Source: SAR202 cluster bacterium (lineage in GTDB: Bacteria > Chloroflexota > Dehalococcoidia > UBA3495). Taken from it: a stretch of DNA of 5,030 nt. The DNA is taken from positions 1 through 5,030 of the forward strand of contig VFHG01000253.1 in assembly GCA_009392075.1 (NCBI GenBank), given 5' to 3'. This document shows, piece by piece, positions 1-5,030 of this stretch. Each line of letters starts with the position of its first letter. The stretch's first letter is position 1. The notes below the pieces were generated by a model. The model saw nothing but the letters and a program-made list of their open reading frames with translations, searched no databases and was not told the origin of the DNA. The position numbers were made by a program, and so were the translations under genes.

Positions 1-218
1 ATTTGCCGAATAAGTTAACCATCCTAACCCTGGTCAATATCACCTTGGTGGACTCCGTAAAAACGTTGATTCCACCGACTGCAACAGTGAGGGCAATCCC
101 CTGCAGTCTGAACGTCGTAACATCGATTTATATTCTGTGGGGGCGTGTGTTAAGAGTCGTATTGGCCCCGCGAATAGCCTGCCAAAGACTTCTATCTACC
201 TAGCCGGCGGTAACCTGT
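1..218. other. Intergenic region upstream of the permease operon
   Basis: I see no supportable gene here. On the plus strand, a reading frame from the left edge gives Phe-Ala-Glu followed by a TAA stop at 11-13. It could be the tail of an upstream gene (a substrate-binding protein is the usual neighbour of such permeases), but three codons prove nothing. A hydrophobic 66-codon plus-strand frame opening with TTG at 3 ends at 203; it has no recognisable family character and is most likely chance. A TATATT box at 129-134 resembles a -10 element, but no matching -35 lies 16-18 bases upstream, so I do not call a promoter. No tRNA-like fold or clear terminator was seen. Confidence 0.5.
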
Positions 219-1169
219 ATGTCACAATACATCTTACACAGGTTGCTCTTAGCTATCATGGTTCTTTGGTTGGTACACCTGTTGGTGTTCTCAATGGTCA
301 GGATGTTTCCTGGCGACGTGGTTATGATGCGTTTGGGCCAAGATGCCACCATGACCAAGGAAACCTATGACGCCGCCCGGGAAAAGCTGGGAATAGACAG
401 GCCATTTTTAGTCCAATACGGATCGACAATGAAGGACTTGCTCCGGGGGGATCTAGGAGATTCCCTGCTGAGCGGAAGATCGGTGGCTGATGAACTTGGC
501 GACCGCATTAGTCTCACTCTTCATTTAGCCCTGCTATCGCTGGTCATCGCGCTACTGATGGCAATACCCATCGGGATAATATCTGCCGTTTTCCAAGATA
601 CTGTTGCTGACTACAGCGGTAGGCTGTTTTCAGTATTAGGACTTTCTCTACCGGATTTCTGGAGCGGTGTAGTCGCTATCCTAATCCTCTCTTTGTGGTT
701 CCATTGGTTGCCGCCTAGGGGATTTGAGGGGATCTGGGTGGCCCCGATAAAAACCATGCAGCAGTTATTGATTCCTGCTGCCATTATTGGCTTCCGGTTT
801 TCTGCCGTCATCATGCGCATGACCCGATCTTCTATGCTCGAAGTACTTCGTGAGGACTATATCCGGACCGCTCGGTCTAAAGGGCTATCCGAACAAAAAG
901 TTATCGTCGGGCACGCGATGAAGAATTCGTTTATCCCAGTAGTCACCTTAATAGGCCAGCAGTTCTCCATCCTGTTGGGAGGCACCGTCATCATAGAAAC
1001 CATTTTCCTTCTGCCCGGTGTAGGAAACATGACATTAGATGCGGTGTTATTCCGAGACTACACGTTAGTTCAAGGTGCGGTTATATTCTTCGGCGGAATT
1101 ATGGTTCTAATGAATCTTCTTGTCGACATATCCTACGCCTGGTTCGACCCGCGAATTCGATATGGGTAA
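219..1169 (+). CDS. dppB: ABC transporter permease, DppB/OppB type
   Basis: Integral inner-membrane subunit of a peptide/nickel/opine-family ABC importer; it pairs with the DppC-type protein encoded next to form the translocation channel. The 316-residue length is normal for the family. The N-terminus (MSQYILHRLLLAIMVLW) is the typical start with a helix at about 9-27. Further helices lie near 97-125, 135-160, 180-200, 236-262 and 285-305. The cytoplasmic EAA loop that contacts the ATPase is at about 208-240, with LREDYIRTARSKGLSEQKV and then HAMKNSFIPVV. The family signatures LPGVGNMTLDAVLFRDY (265-281) and the C-terminal DPRIRYG are both present. The ATG at 219 is chosen because the protein begins there as homologues do; the upstream GGCGG at 206-210 is only a weak ribosome site. 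The stop overlaps the next gene. The symbol marks the family only; the substrate (di- or oligopeptide, nickel chelate, glutathione or other) cannot be read from a permease. Confidence 0.93.
   Translation: MSQYILHRLLLAIMVLWLVHLLVFSMVRMFPGDVVMMRLGQDATMTKETYDAAREKLGIDRPFLVQYGSTMKDLLRGDLGDSLLSGRSVADELGDRISLTLHLALLSLVIALLMAIPIGIISAVFQDTVADYSGRLFSVLGLSLPDFWSGVVAILILSLWFHWLPPRGFEGIWVAPIKTMQQLLIPAAIIGFRFSAVIMRMTRSSMLEVLREDYIRTARSKGLSEQKVIVGHAMKNSFIPVVTLIGQQFSILLGGTVIIETIFLLPGVGNMTLDAVLFRDYTLVQGAVIFFGGIMVLMNLLVDISYAWFDPRIRYG
1162..1169 (+). promoter_or_regulatory. Stop/start overlap coupling the two permease genes
   Basis: The eight bases ATGGGTAA contain the start codon of the DppC-type gene and, in another frame, the TAA stop of the DppB-type gene. 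With no ribosome-binding motif just upstream, re-initiation by terminating ribosomes is the likely way the second permease is made, which would keep the two subunits near 1:1. The overlap is seen directly; coupling is inferred. Confidence 0.7.
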
Positions 1170-2097
1170 AGATACAGGGCCGTTGGAATTAAGCTCCAGG
1201 CCCAAGAATCCGTTAGAGGCGATATCAAACGGTCTTGGGCGCCAGTCTCGTTCCCTAAAGAGGTTCGTTGTCTCCAAGCCTCTCGGAGCGGCTGGAGGAC
1301 TGGTCGTCATAATTATAGTGTTTGGTGCACTATTTGCTCCACTTGTAGCGCCGTTTGACCCCTATGAATTTAACCTGGATGAAAACGGGATGCCGGTACG
1401 CCTAGAAGGCCCCGGTAGAGACTATCTACTAGGAACCGATGCTATCGGACGAGATGTGTTTAGCCGCATCATATATGGCGCTCGAGTGTCGTTGATGGTG
1501 GGCTTGGGAGCAGTGGCGCTCGGTGTCACTCTTGGCACCATTATCGGGTTAATATCAGGTTATTTCGTCGGGAAAATCGACCAAGTGCTGCAGCGGGTAG
1601 TCGATACGTTGATGGCGATTCCGGCTATTGTGTTGGCCTTAGCAGTGATGACCATGCTACAACCAGGAATATTCAACATAATATTGGTAATCGCCATTGT
1701 TATCGCACCCGGTTCGGCCAGAGTAGTACGGTCTACGGTCTTGGCGATCAAACAAAATGTTTACATCGAAGCAGCACGTTCGGTCGGAGCCACCGATAGC
1801 CGGATTGTGTTTCGCCATATACTGCCAAATGTGTTTGCTCCAATTATTATCATTGCGTCAATCTGGGTCGGTAACGCTATTGTTATCGAGGCTGCGCTCA
1901 GCTATCTTGGTCTTGGTACCCCGCCTCCAACTCCAAGTTGGGGTGGGATGCTGGCTCTGGAAGGACGACGTTATCTAGAAAACGCCCCATGGCTAGCTAT
2001 CGCACCAGGCGTGGCCATCAGCATCGCGGTCTTAGCGGTCAATATGCTTGGTGATGCCTTGCGTGATGTGTTAGATCCTCGCCTCAGGAGTCGATAG
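1162..2097 (+). CDS. dppC: ABC transporter permease, DppC/OppC type
   Basis: Second membrane subunit of the same importer, 311 residues. A cytoplasmic N-terminal tail of about 40 residues precedes the first helix (41-63); the other helices lie near 107-135, 145-165, 170-190, 222-245 and 280-300. Diagnostic DppC signatures are present in order: LGTDAIGRDVFSRIIYGAR (90-108), the EAA loop EAARSVGATDSRIVFRHILP (203-222), LSYLGLGTPPPTPSWGGML (246-264) and the C-terminal NMLGDALRDVLDPRLRSR (294-311). The start is set at the ATG at 1162, which overlaps the preceding stop as ATGGGTAA. An in-frame ATG at 1120 would lie deep inside the upstream gene and add 14 residues that do not resemble the family. 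No Shine-Dalgarno precedes 1162, so translation is probably coupled to the upstream gene. No ATPase gene follows: the next 612 bases contain no intact one. Symbol given by family; substrate unknown. Confidence 0.95.
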   Translation: MGKDTGPLELSSRPKNPLEAISNGLGRQSRSLKRFVVSKPLGAAGGLVVIIIVFGALFAPLVAPFDPYEFNLDENGMPVRLEGPGRDYLLGTDAIGRDVFSRIIYGARVSLMVGLGAVALGVTLGTIIGLISGYFVGKIDQVLQRVVDTLMAIPAIVLALAVMTMLQPGIFNIILVIAIVIAPGSARVVRSTVLAIKQNVYIEAARSVGATDSRIVFRHILPNVFAPIIIIASIWVGNAIVIEAALSYLGLGTPPPTPSWGGMLALEGRRYLENAPWLAIAPGVAISIAVLAVNMLGDALRDVLDPRLRSR

Positions 2098-2340
2098 GTT
2101 CCCCCTCTCCGAGTTCCTCAATGTTCCAATAGCCGAAACCTCTTGGCTCCAGCGACAGGGAATCTCTTTTTCTGACCCTAATGGACGGTAGTTCGGTTCA
2201 AATTCCTTCTTGATCCAAAGGCCATTTGTTTTGGAGAAGGACAGTCGGAACCGATAATCGGGTCAGCCTCGCATTTCTCGTGGATCTCACTGACTGAACA
2301 CCCACGGTTATGATGCCAAATCTGTCGAACCCTGCTTTTA
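2084..2340 (-). pseudogene. Possible decayed 3' end of an unidentified gene
   Basis: On the minus strand, three consecutive frame segments read like one protein if two single bases are restored. The first (about 2340-2260) includes QIWHHNRGCSVSEIHEKCEA. The second, open from 2262 with no start codon, begins PDYRFRLSFSKTNGLWIKKE and continues FEPNYRPLGSEK. The third begins RDSLSLEPRGFGYWNIEE and ends GEPIDS with TGA at 2086-2084, overlapping the end of the DppC-type gene by 14 bases in convergent orientation. The switch between segments two and three fits one base lost from the A5 run (T5 at 2167-2171 on the plus strand); the switch between one and two fits one base lost from a CCC run near 2260. 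I do not recognise the family. It could be a pseudogene, a sequencing error in a real gene, or chance; no start or upstream half is visible, and stops abound beyond 2340. Confidence 0.25.
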
Positions 2341-2441
2341 ATTATCGGGTCATGGGGGACTCTTCAACCGCTACAACACACTGCGTTACGACTGAGCGTA
2401 GTTTATAGGTGACTCTTAATTAGTTGGGAATCGGTTCGTCC
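2098..2441. other. Gap after the permease operon without an intact gene
   Basis: No intact open frame of family-like character exists on either strand. No strong intrinsic terminator follows the DppC-type stop: AGCC/GGCT near 2131-2148 gives only a four-base stem without a T-tract. The left part of the gap, read on the minus strand, resembles a frameshifted protein remnant (separate entry). The right part, about 2290-2441, has stops in all frames and nothing I recognise. Confidence 0.5.
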
Positions 2442-2470
2442 TTGAGCTGAGCATTAACGTTGGGTATAAA
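2442..2470 (+). promoter_or_regulatory. Putative sigma-70-type promoter
   Basis: TTGAGC at 2442-2447 (four of six matches to TTGACA) is followed after exactly 17 bases by TATAAA at 2465-2470 (five of six matches to TATAAT). Transcription would start near 2477, about 230 bases upstream of the membrane-protein gene at 2710 and a few bases before the ATG at 2485. It lies in a gap between genes on the expected strand. Prediction is by eye only; a box pair of this quality can arise by chance in AT-rich intergenic DNA. Confidence 0.45.
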
Positions 2471-2484
2471 AATCCCCCTCAATA

Positions 2485-2700
2485 ATGGTCCTTCAATATA
2501 AAAGAGTGGGACCCTGGCACGACTATCTGTTCGGTGAACGGGTATATATTTTGTTGAGCCTAAGCTCTAAATCGGTCCTTGCAAGGAAGTGTAATCAATC
2601 ACATTTTTGCCAACTAAAACCGGGCCACCAGTGCATCGCCCGGTGGCAATTTATAGAAGCGATATTAGATGCGAATCAAAAAAACACCCCGGAGGGTTGA
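2485..2700 (+). CDS. Weakly supported 71-codon ORF ahead of the membrane-protein gene
   Basis: An open frame begins with ATG at 2485, just after the putative promoter, and stops with TGA at 2698-2700. The stop directly abuts the GGAGGG motif (2691-2696) serving the next gene, which is in the same frame and starts ten bases later. The predicted 71-residue peptide is basic, has no clear membrane segment or signal peptide, and carries three cysteines close together (CNQSHFCQLKPGHQC, about 41-55). There is no Shine-Dalgarno before the ATG, codon choice shows no bias, and I recognise no family. It might be a leader peptide translated from a near-leaderless transcript, but a chance frame in a 5' untranslated region is more likely. 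Confidence 0.2.
   Translation: MVLQYKRVGPWHDYLFGERVYILLSLSSKSVLARKCNQSHFCQLKPGHQCIARWQFIEAILDANQKNTPEG
2620..2647 (+). promoter_or_regulatory. GC-rich element with two alternative hairpins
   Basis: CCGGGC at 2620-2625 can pair with GCCCGG at 2638-2643 (12-base loop), while the overlapping GCCACC at 2624-2629 can pair with GGTGGC at 2642-2647 (12-base loop). The two six-base stems share bases and so cannot form in full together. The element stands out in AT-rich surroundings and lies about 60-90 bases upstream of the membrane-protein start, within the leader expected from the promoter at 2442-2470. It has no T-tract, so it is not a standard terminator. A regulatory role is inference. Confidence 0.3.
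2691..2696 (+). promoter_or_regulatory. Shine-Dalgarno of the membrane-protein gene
   Basis: GGAGGG is the strongest ribosome-binding motif in the window. It sits 13 bases before the ATG at 2710, longer than the usual 5-9. An in-frame TGA at 2698-2700 and the absence of any other start codon in between make 2710 the only start this motif can serve. Confidence 0.6.
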
Positions 2701-2709
2701 CTTAATCAC

Positions 2710-3399
2710 ATGGGAAATATTGCAGGGATTTTATTTGGCCTAATTGGCTTGGCAATACCAATCTTAATAATTGGGGCAATCGTATATTTCATATTAAGAA
2801 TCAAATCAGGGATATCACTTTCAATTTCGTACAAGGACGCTCTCCGAGTGTATTTTTATATCGTAATTTTGGTTAGCGTTGGGCTTACAGGGGTAGGCGG
2901 TGTGTCAACACTAATCAATGTTGGATTAGGAGAGATGGTCGGTCGAGAATTTAGCTATGGAGAGGTGTACCAAGACCATCGAGAGTTACAAGACCTCAGG
3001 AACAACGGAGATTCATCATCCTATGTTGTAGGAGATAACCGACCTTTATCTGAGAAAATCGACCTGGAGATGAAAGGAAACTTAATAAACGGAATTAGCT
3101 TGGCAGTGATTGGGTCGTTCCTAATGCTCGTACATTTCTTAGGTCGAAGGTGGGTTGAAACTGTAGATGAGCATTCAGACCTGCTAAGAAGGCTCTATCT
3201 GATTGCTGGCCTTGCGATTTTCGCTGTGATTACTATTGTGTCCCTAATAGCAGGAATACCTGAAACTCTTAGATATGCTCTATTAGAGGTTGAACCAGGT
3301 CAAGAATCTCCAGGCGAGGCCCTGTCCATTGCGATAGTCGGATTACCGATATGGGTTTCTTATCTCGTGGCCACATTGAGAAATGTCAGAAGCCAGTAA
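2710..3399 (+). CDS. Five-helix integral membrane protein of unknown function
   Basis: A 229-residue hydrophobic protein with predicted membrane helices at about 4-29, 44-72, 122-144, 160-182 and 204-222. A polar, charged stretch at about 76-121 separates helices two and three. The segments DALRVYFYIVILVSVGL (43-59), GEMVGREFSYGE (74-85) and RRLYLIAGLAIFAVITIVSL (160-179) recall, from memory, membrane proteins of the DUF5671 kind that are frequent in Chloroflexota; this needs a profile search. The two parts (helices 1-2 and 3-5) may be related repeat units, since both contain an (R)xYxYxxxL-type helix start. No catalytic or metal-binding motif is visible and no function is proposed. The start is supported by the GGAGGG motif and by an in-frame stop just upstream. 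It is probably monocistronic, convergent with the HpaB-family gene. Base composition is more AT-rich than the permease genes. Confidence 0.78.
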   Translation: MGNIAGILFGLIGLAIPILIIGAIVYFILRIKSGISLSISYKDALRVYFYIVILVSVGLTGVGGVSTLINVGLGEMVGREFSYGEVYQDHRELQDLRNNGDSSSYVVGDNRPLSEKIDLEMKGNLINGISLAVIGSFLMLVHFLGRRWVETVDEHSDLLRRLYLIAGLAIFAVITIVSLIAGIPETLRYALLEVEPGQESPGEALSIAIVGLPIWVSYLVATLRNVRSQ

Positions 3400-3712
3400 A
3401 TTTCCCTACGGTGACCCTTTCTTTGGAGGACCCTAAGGCTAGGCGGCGGGTGGCCACGGGGTTCATCCAACTGCAGCCACATCCAATGGCCTAAACATAT
3501 AGTTCATGTCAGGATGTCGTAAATTCCGATAGGGTTAGAGCAGTTCTGATTCACGATGGCCAGCAGGACATGCACGAAAGCTGCTAGTGAAATGGACGAA
3601 GTAACCCATATTTGGGACCTTCTAGGGCCAAATGGAATGGATTCCGGCCCATATTTTCTTAGCTCTTTATATGGTCAACTACACACCCTTACCACAATCC
3701 TTCTAGCGCCTA
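3400..3712. other. Convergent intergenic region
   Basis: This stretch separates the membrane-protein gene from the oppositely oriented HpaB-family gene. Its main recognisable item is the hairpin at 3625-3660. A 47-codon frame (3351-3494, plus strand, overlapping the membrane-protein end) and an 81-codon frame (3556-3801, plus, antisense to the HpaB-family 3' end) are open, but neither has a ribosome site or recognisable family character, and I take both as chance. Confidence 0.5.
3625..3660 (+). terminator. Possible intrinsic terminator
   Basis: GGGCC (3625-3629) pairs with GGCCC (3646-3650). Inside, GGAA (3634-3637) pairs with TTCC (3642-3645) across a TGGA loop, leaving four bases bulged on the left arm. 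The T-rich stretch ATATTTTCTT follows at 3651-3660. It would serve plus-strand transcripts from the membrane-protein gene, though it lies 225 bases past that stop. On the minus strand no T-tract follows, so it would not end the HpaB-family transcript efficiently. Confidence 0.35.
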
Positions 3713-5030
3713 CTATCGTGGCCGTTCATAGGGGGCATTTTTCAGGTTTGTCAGGTCCATCGGAGGCAGTTCCACCTCTAAGAATTGTTGCACTCCGTTA
3801 GCCAGTTCGTCATAGCTGGGGAACCACGCTCGAAGTTGGGCCCGCCACGCGTTTAAACCCCCACTCGCATGAAGTTCGAATACGGATTCTCTAGCATCGA
3901 GTTCGGAGGCCACATGATCCCATCCCAGATGCAAAACCGCGGCACGTTGCAGTGCCGTGTAGCCGCCACCTCCATAAGCGTCCTCTAACTCCGTCGCCAT
4001 TGTAGGATCCGCGAAATCCGTATCAGCAGGCGCAACTATTAAGGACGAACCAGGCAAACCCCGTAGTATCTCTGACATGCGTTGACGAGATTTAAAGGCG
4101 TTAATGGCGGCTGCTGCGAGGTGCAATTGGTTCGGCACAGCGAAACCGCCTACCGTCATTTCAGGATCCAACTCTGCAGCCCTTATACAGGTTCTGCTGG
4201 TCTGCACATCAACGGCTAGGTCGACCAACTGCTGTATAGTAACGGGATTCTCTTTTAGACCCATGACCTCGGTTAGCGCAAGTGCTATCCCAAGAGTTAA
4301 TTCGGCCTTGGCTAACCAACCACAATTGTGATGCCAGAGCAGCCACGACACCAGGGAATGACGGTTGGTTCGTTCAAGACGTTCCCCAGTGAATACCCGT
4401 TCCCGTGGAATGAACACCTCTTTCATCCAGAGTGATGCGTCAAGTTCATCAAAACGGCTGCTAAGTGGCGAAAGAAACGGATTAGAGTGCCTAGCAGCTG
4501 TCTTGCGCGCGACAACGCGTACACCTGGGGAATTAACTGGCAATATGAACCACAACCAACGACCGCTACCGGACGGTAGTTCATCTCGACTAGTGATTAG
4601 GACATCTTCCGCGAATGGCGTGCTGGTATGCATTTGCACTTTGCCGCTGACAACGATCCCGCGGTCGGTCTCACCGTCCAGGCGGATTGCTACTGGGTCT
4701 TGTCTGAGTCTAGGCCCAATAAGTGGTCCGCCCCCGGCAAAGGTAAGAAATCGGCCGGTGTGGGCGATTGATTCTTGATATTCCCTAGCCGCTGCTATTT
4801 CCACAGAAGACTTGTCCAATGTTTTGAGGTGATTCAACATGCCCAGTGCTATTAAAGCGCCGTAACCCGGGGTATGAGTGATATTGCCACCGCTAGCAAA
4901 AAGTACGGCTCGTATTGCCTCTCCTTGCCGTTGGAGCTGGGCGGAAGTCGTAGGTACCTCAAAAGCCAACGGGTTCCTTTCGGCCGTGCCATCTGGGTCG
5001 GTTAGCAGACTACCTTCCCAAACAGGGTCG
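3713..5030 (-). CDS. HpaB-family flavin-dependent monooxygenase-like protein (partial, N-terminus missing)
   Basis: Related to the oxygenase component of 4-hydroxyphenylacetate 3-hydroxylase, a cytoplasmic FADH2-using enzyme with an acyl-CoA dehydrogenase-like fold; family members are usually 480-520 residues. Here 438 residues are visible and the frame stays open to the window edge, so the true start lies beyond 5030. A TTG at 4969 is internal: residues before it (LLTDPDGTAERNP) continue the family pattern. Counting from the first full codon at 5029, landmarks are TPGY (53-56, RSPDY region), ETDRGIVVSGKVQMHTSTPF (120-139, flavin-side strand region), FDELDASLWMKEVFIPRERV (193-212), then the C-terminal domain with LRGLPGSSLIVAPADTDFAD (322-341). 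The cysteine and histidine cluster ligands of the related 4-hydroxybutyryl-CoA dehydratase are not seen. Two substrate-contacting residues of HpaB appear replaced (Arg by His 52, His by Phe 97), so the substrate is unknown. No flavin reductase (HpaC) gene is in the window. Confidence 0.85.
   Translation of the reverse strand, partial: DPVWEGSLLTDPDGTAERNPLAFEVPTTSAQLQRQGEAIRAVLFASGGNITHTPGYGALIALGMLNHLKTLDKSSVEIAAAREYQESIAHTGRFLTFAGGGPLIGPRLRQDPVAIRLDGETDRGIVVSGKVQMHTSTPFAEDVLITSRDELPSGSGRWLWFILPVNSPGVRVVARKTAARHSNPFLSPLSSRFDELDASLWMKEVFIPRERVFTGERLERTNRHSLVSWLLWHHNCGWLAKAELTLGIALALTEVMGLKENPVTIQQLVDLAVDVQTSRTCIRAAELDPEMTVGGFAVPNQLHLAAAAINAFKSRQRMSEILRGLPGSSLIVAPADTDFADPTMATELEDAYGGGGYTALQRAAVLHLGWDHVASELDARESVFELHASGGLNAWRAQLRAWFPSYDELANGVQQFLEVELPPMDLTNLKNAPYERPR

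Noticed and set aside
3..203. Hydrophobic 66-codon plus-strand frame, with an open minus-strand frame opposite it
   Set aside because: It starts at TTG near the window edge, has no ribosome site and no family character; hydrophobic composition on both strands is a common by-product of base composition.
2194..2205. GGTTCAAATTCC, resembling a tRNA T-loop
   Set aside because: The flanking bases cannot form the five-base T stem and no acceptor or anticodon arm can be drawn around it.
2270..2350. Minus-strand text with a faint likeness to DUF433 antitoxin proteins (VRQIWHHNRGCSVSEI)
   Set aside because: The spacing between the conserved Ile and Gly differs, the N-terminal GTR motif is absent and the following residues do not fit the family, so no toxin-antitoxin call is justified.
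3351..3494. 47-codon plus-strand frame overlapping the end of the membrane-protein gene
   Set aside because: It reads like plausible protein text near its end, but has no Shine-Dalgarno, no recognised family, and half of it is a shadow of a better-supported gene.
3556..3801. 81-codon plus-strand frame antisense to the HpaB-family 3' end
   Set aside because: No ribosome site or family resemblance; its last third is forced open by the opposing coding sequence.
2183..4582. Twelve-base exact repeat GGACGGTAGTTC at 2183-2194 and 4571-4582
   Set aside because: About one such match is expected by chance in 5 kb, the flanks do not match, and one copy lies inside the HpaB-family coding sequence.
4967..4969. 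TTG as the start codon of the HpaB-family gene
   Set aside because: The frame remains open upstream to the window edge and those codons fit the family pattern, and a start here would omit the usual N-terminal 80 or so residues.

Overview
The window holds two complete genes for an oligopeptide/dipeptide-type (peptide/nickel/opine family) ABC importer, one complete gene for a small multi-pass membrane protein of unknown function, and, on the opposite strand, most of a gene for a flavin-dependent monooxygenase-like protein of the HpaB (4-hydroxyphenylacetate 3-hydroxylase oxygenase) family that runs off the right edge. Base composition is near 50% GC with no strong codon bias. The combination of a Dpp/Opp-type permease pair, a divergent HpaB-family protein and a membrane protein resembling those common in Chloroflexota suggests a Chloroflexota bacterium, perhaps of the Dehalococcoidia/SAR202 kind. 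That assignment is inference from memory; no marker gene is present.

Layout: 1-218 has no convincing gene and leads into the transporter genes. 219-1169 (+) encodes a DppB-type permease and 1162-2097 (+) a DppC-type permease; they overlap by 8 bases and are surely one operon. The substrate-binding protein and the ATPases of this transporter are not in the window. 2098-2709 is a 612-base gap. Its left part, read on the minus strand, looks like the decayed end of a protein gene broken by single-base frameshifts. Its right part holds a good sigma-70-like promoter, a weakly supported 71-codon ORF, and a GC-rich element able to form two mutually exclusive hairpins. 2710-3399 (+) encodes the five-helix membrane protein. 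3400-3712 is a convergent intergenic region with a possible terminator hairpin. 3713-5030 (-) is the HpaB-family gene, lacking its N-terminus.

The two permeases would form the heterodimeric membrane channel that takes up a peptide or similar small solute, energised by ATPases encoded elsewhere. The HpaB-family protein may act on an aromatic or related substrate, but it seems to lack two of the three substrate-contacting residues known from E. coli and Thermus HpaB, so its reaction should not be taken as 4-hydroxyphenylacetate hydroxylation. Nothing in the sequence links the membrane protein functionally to either neighbour.
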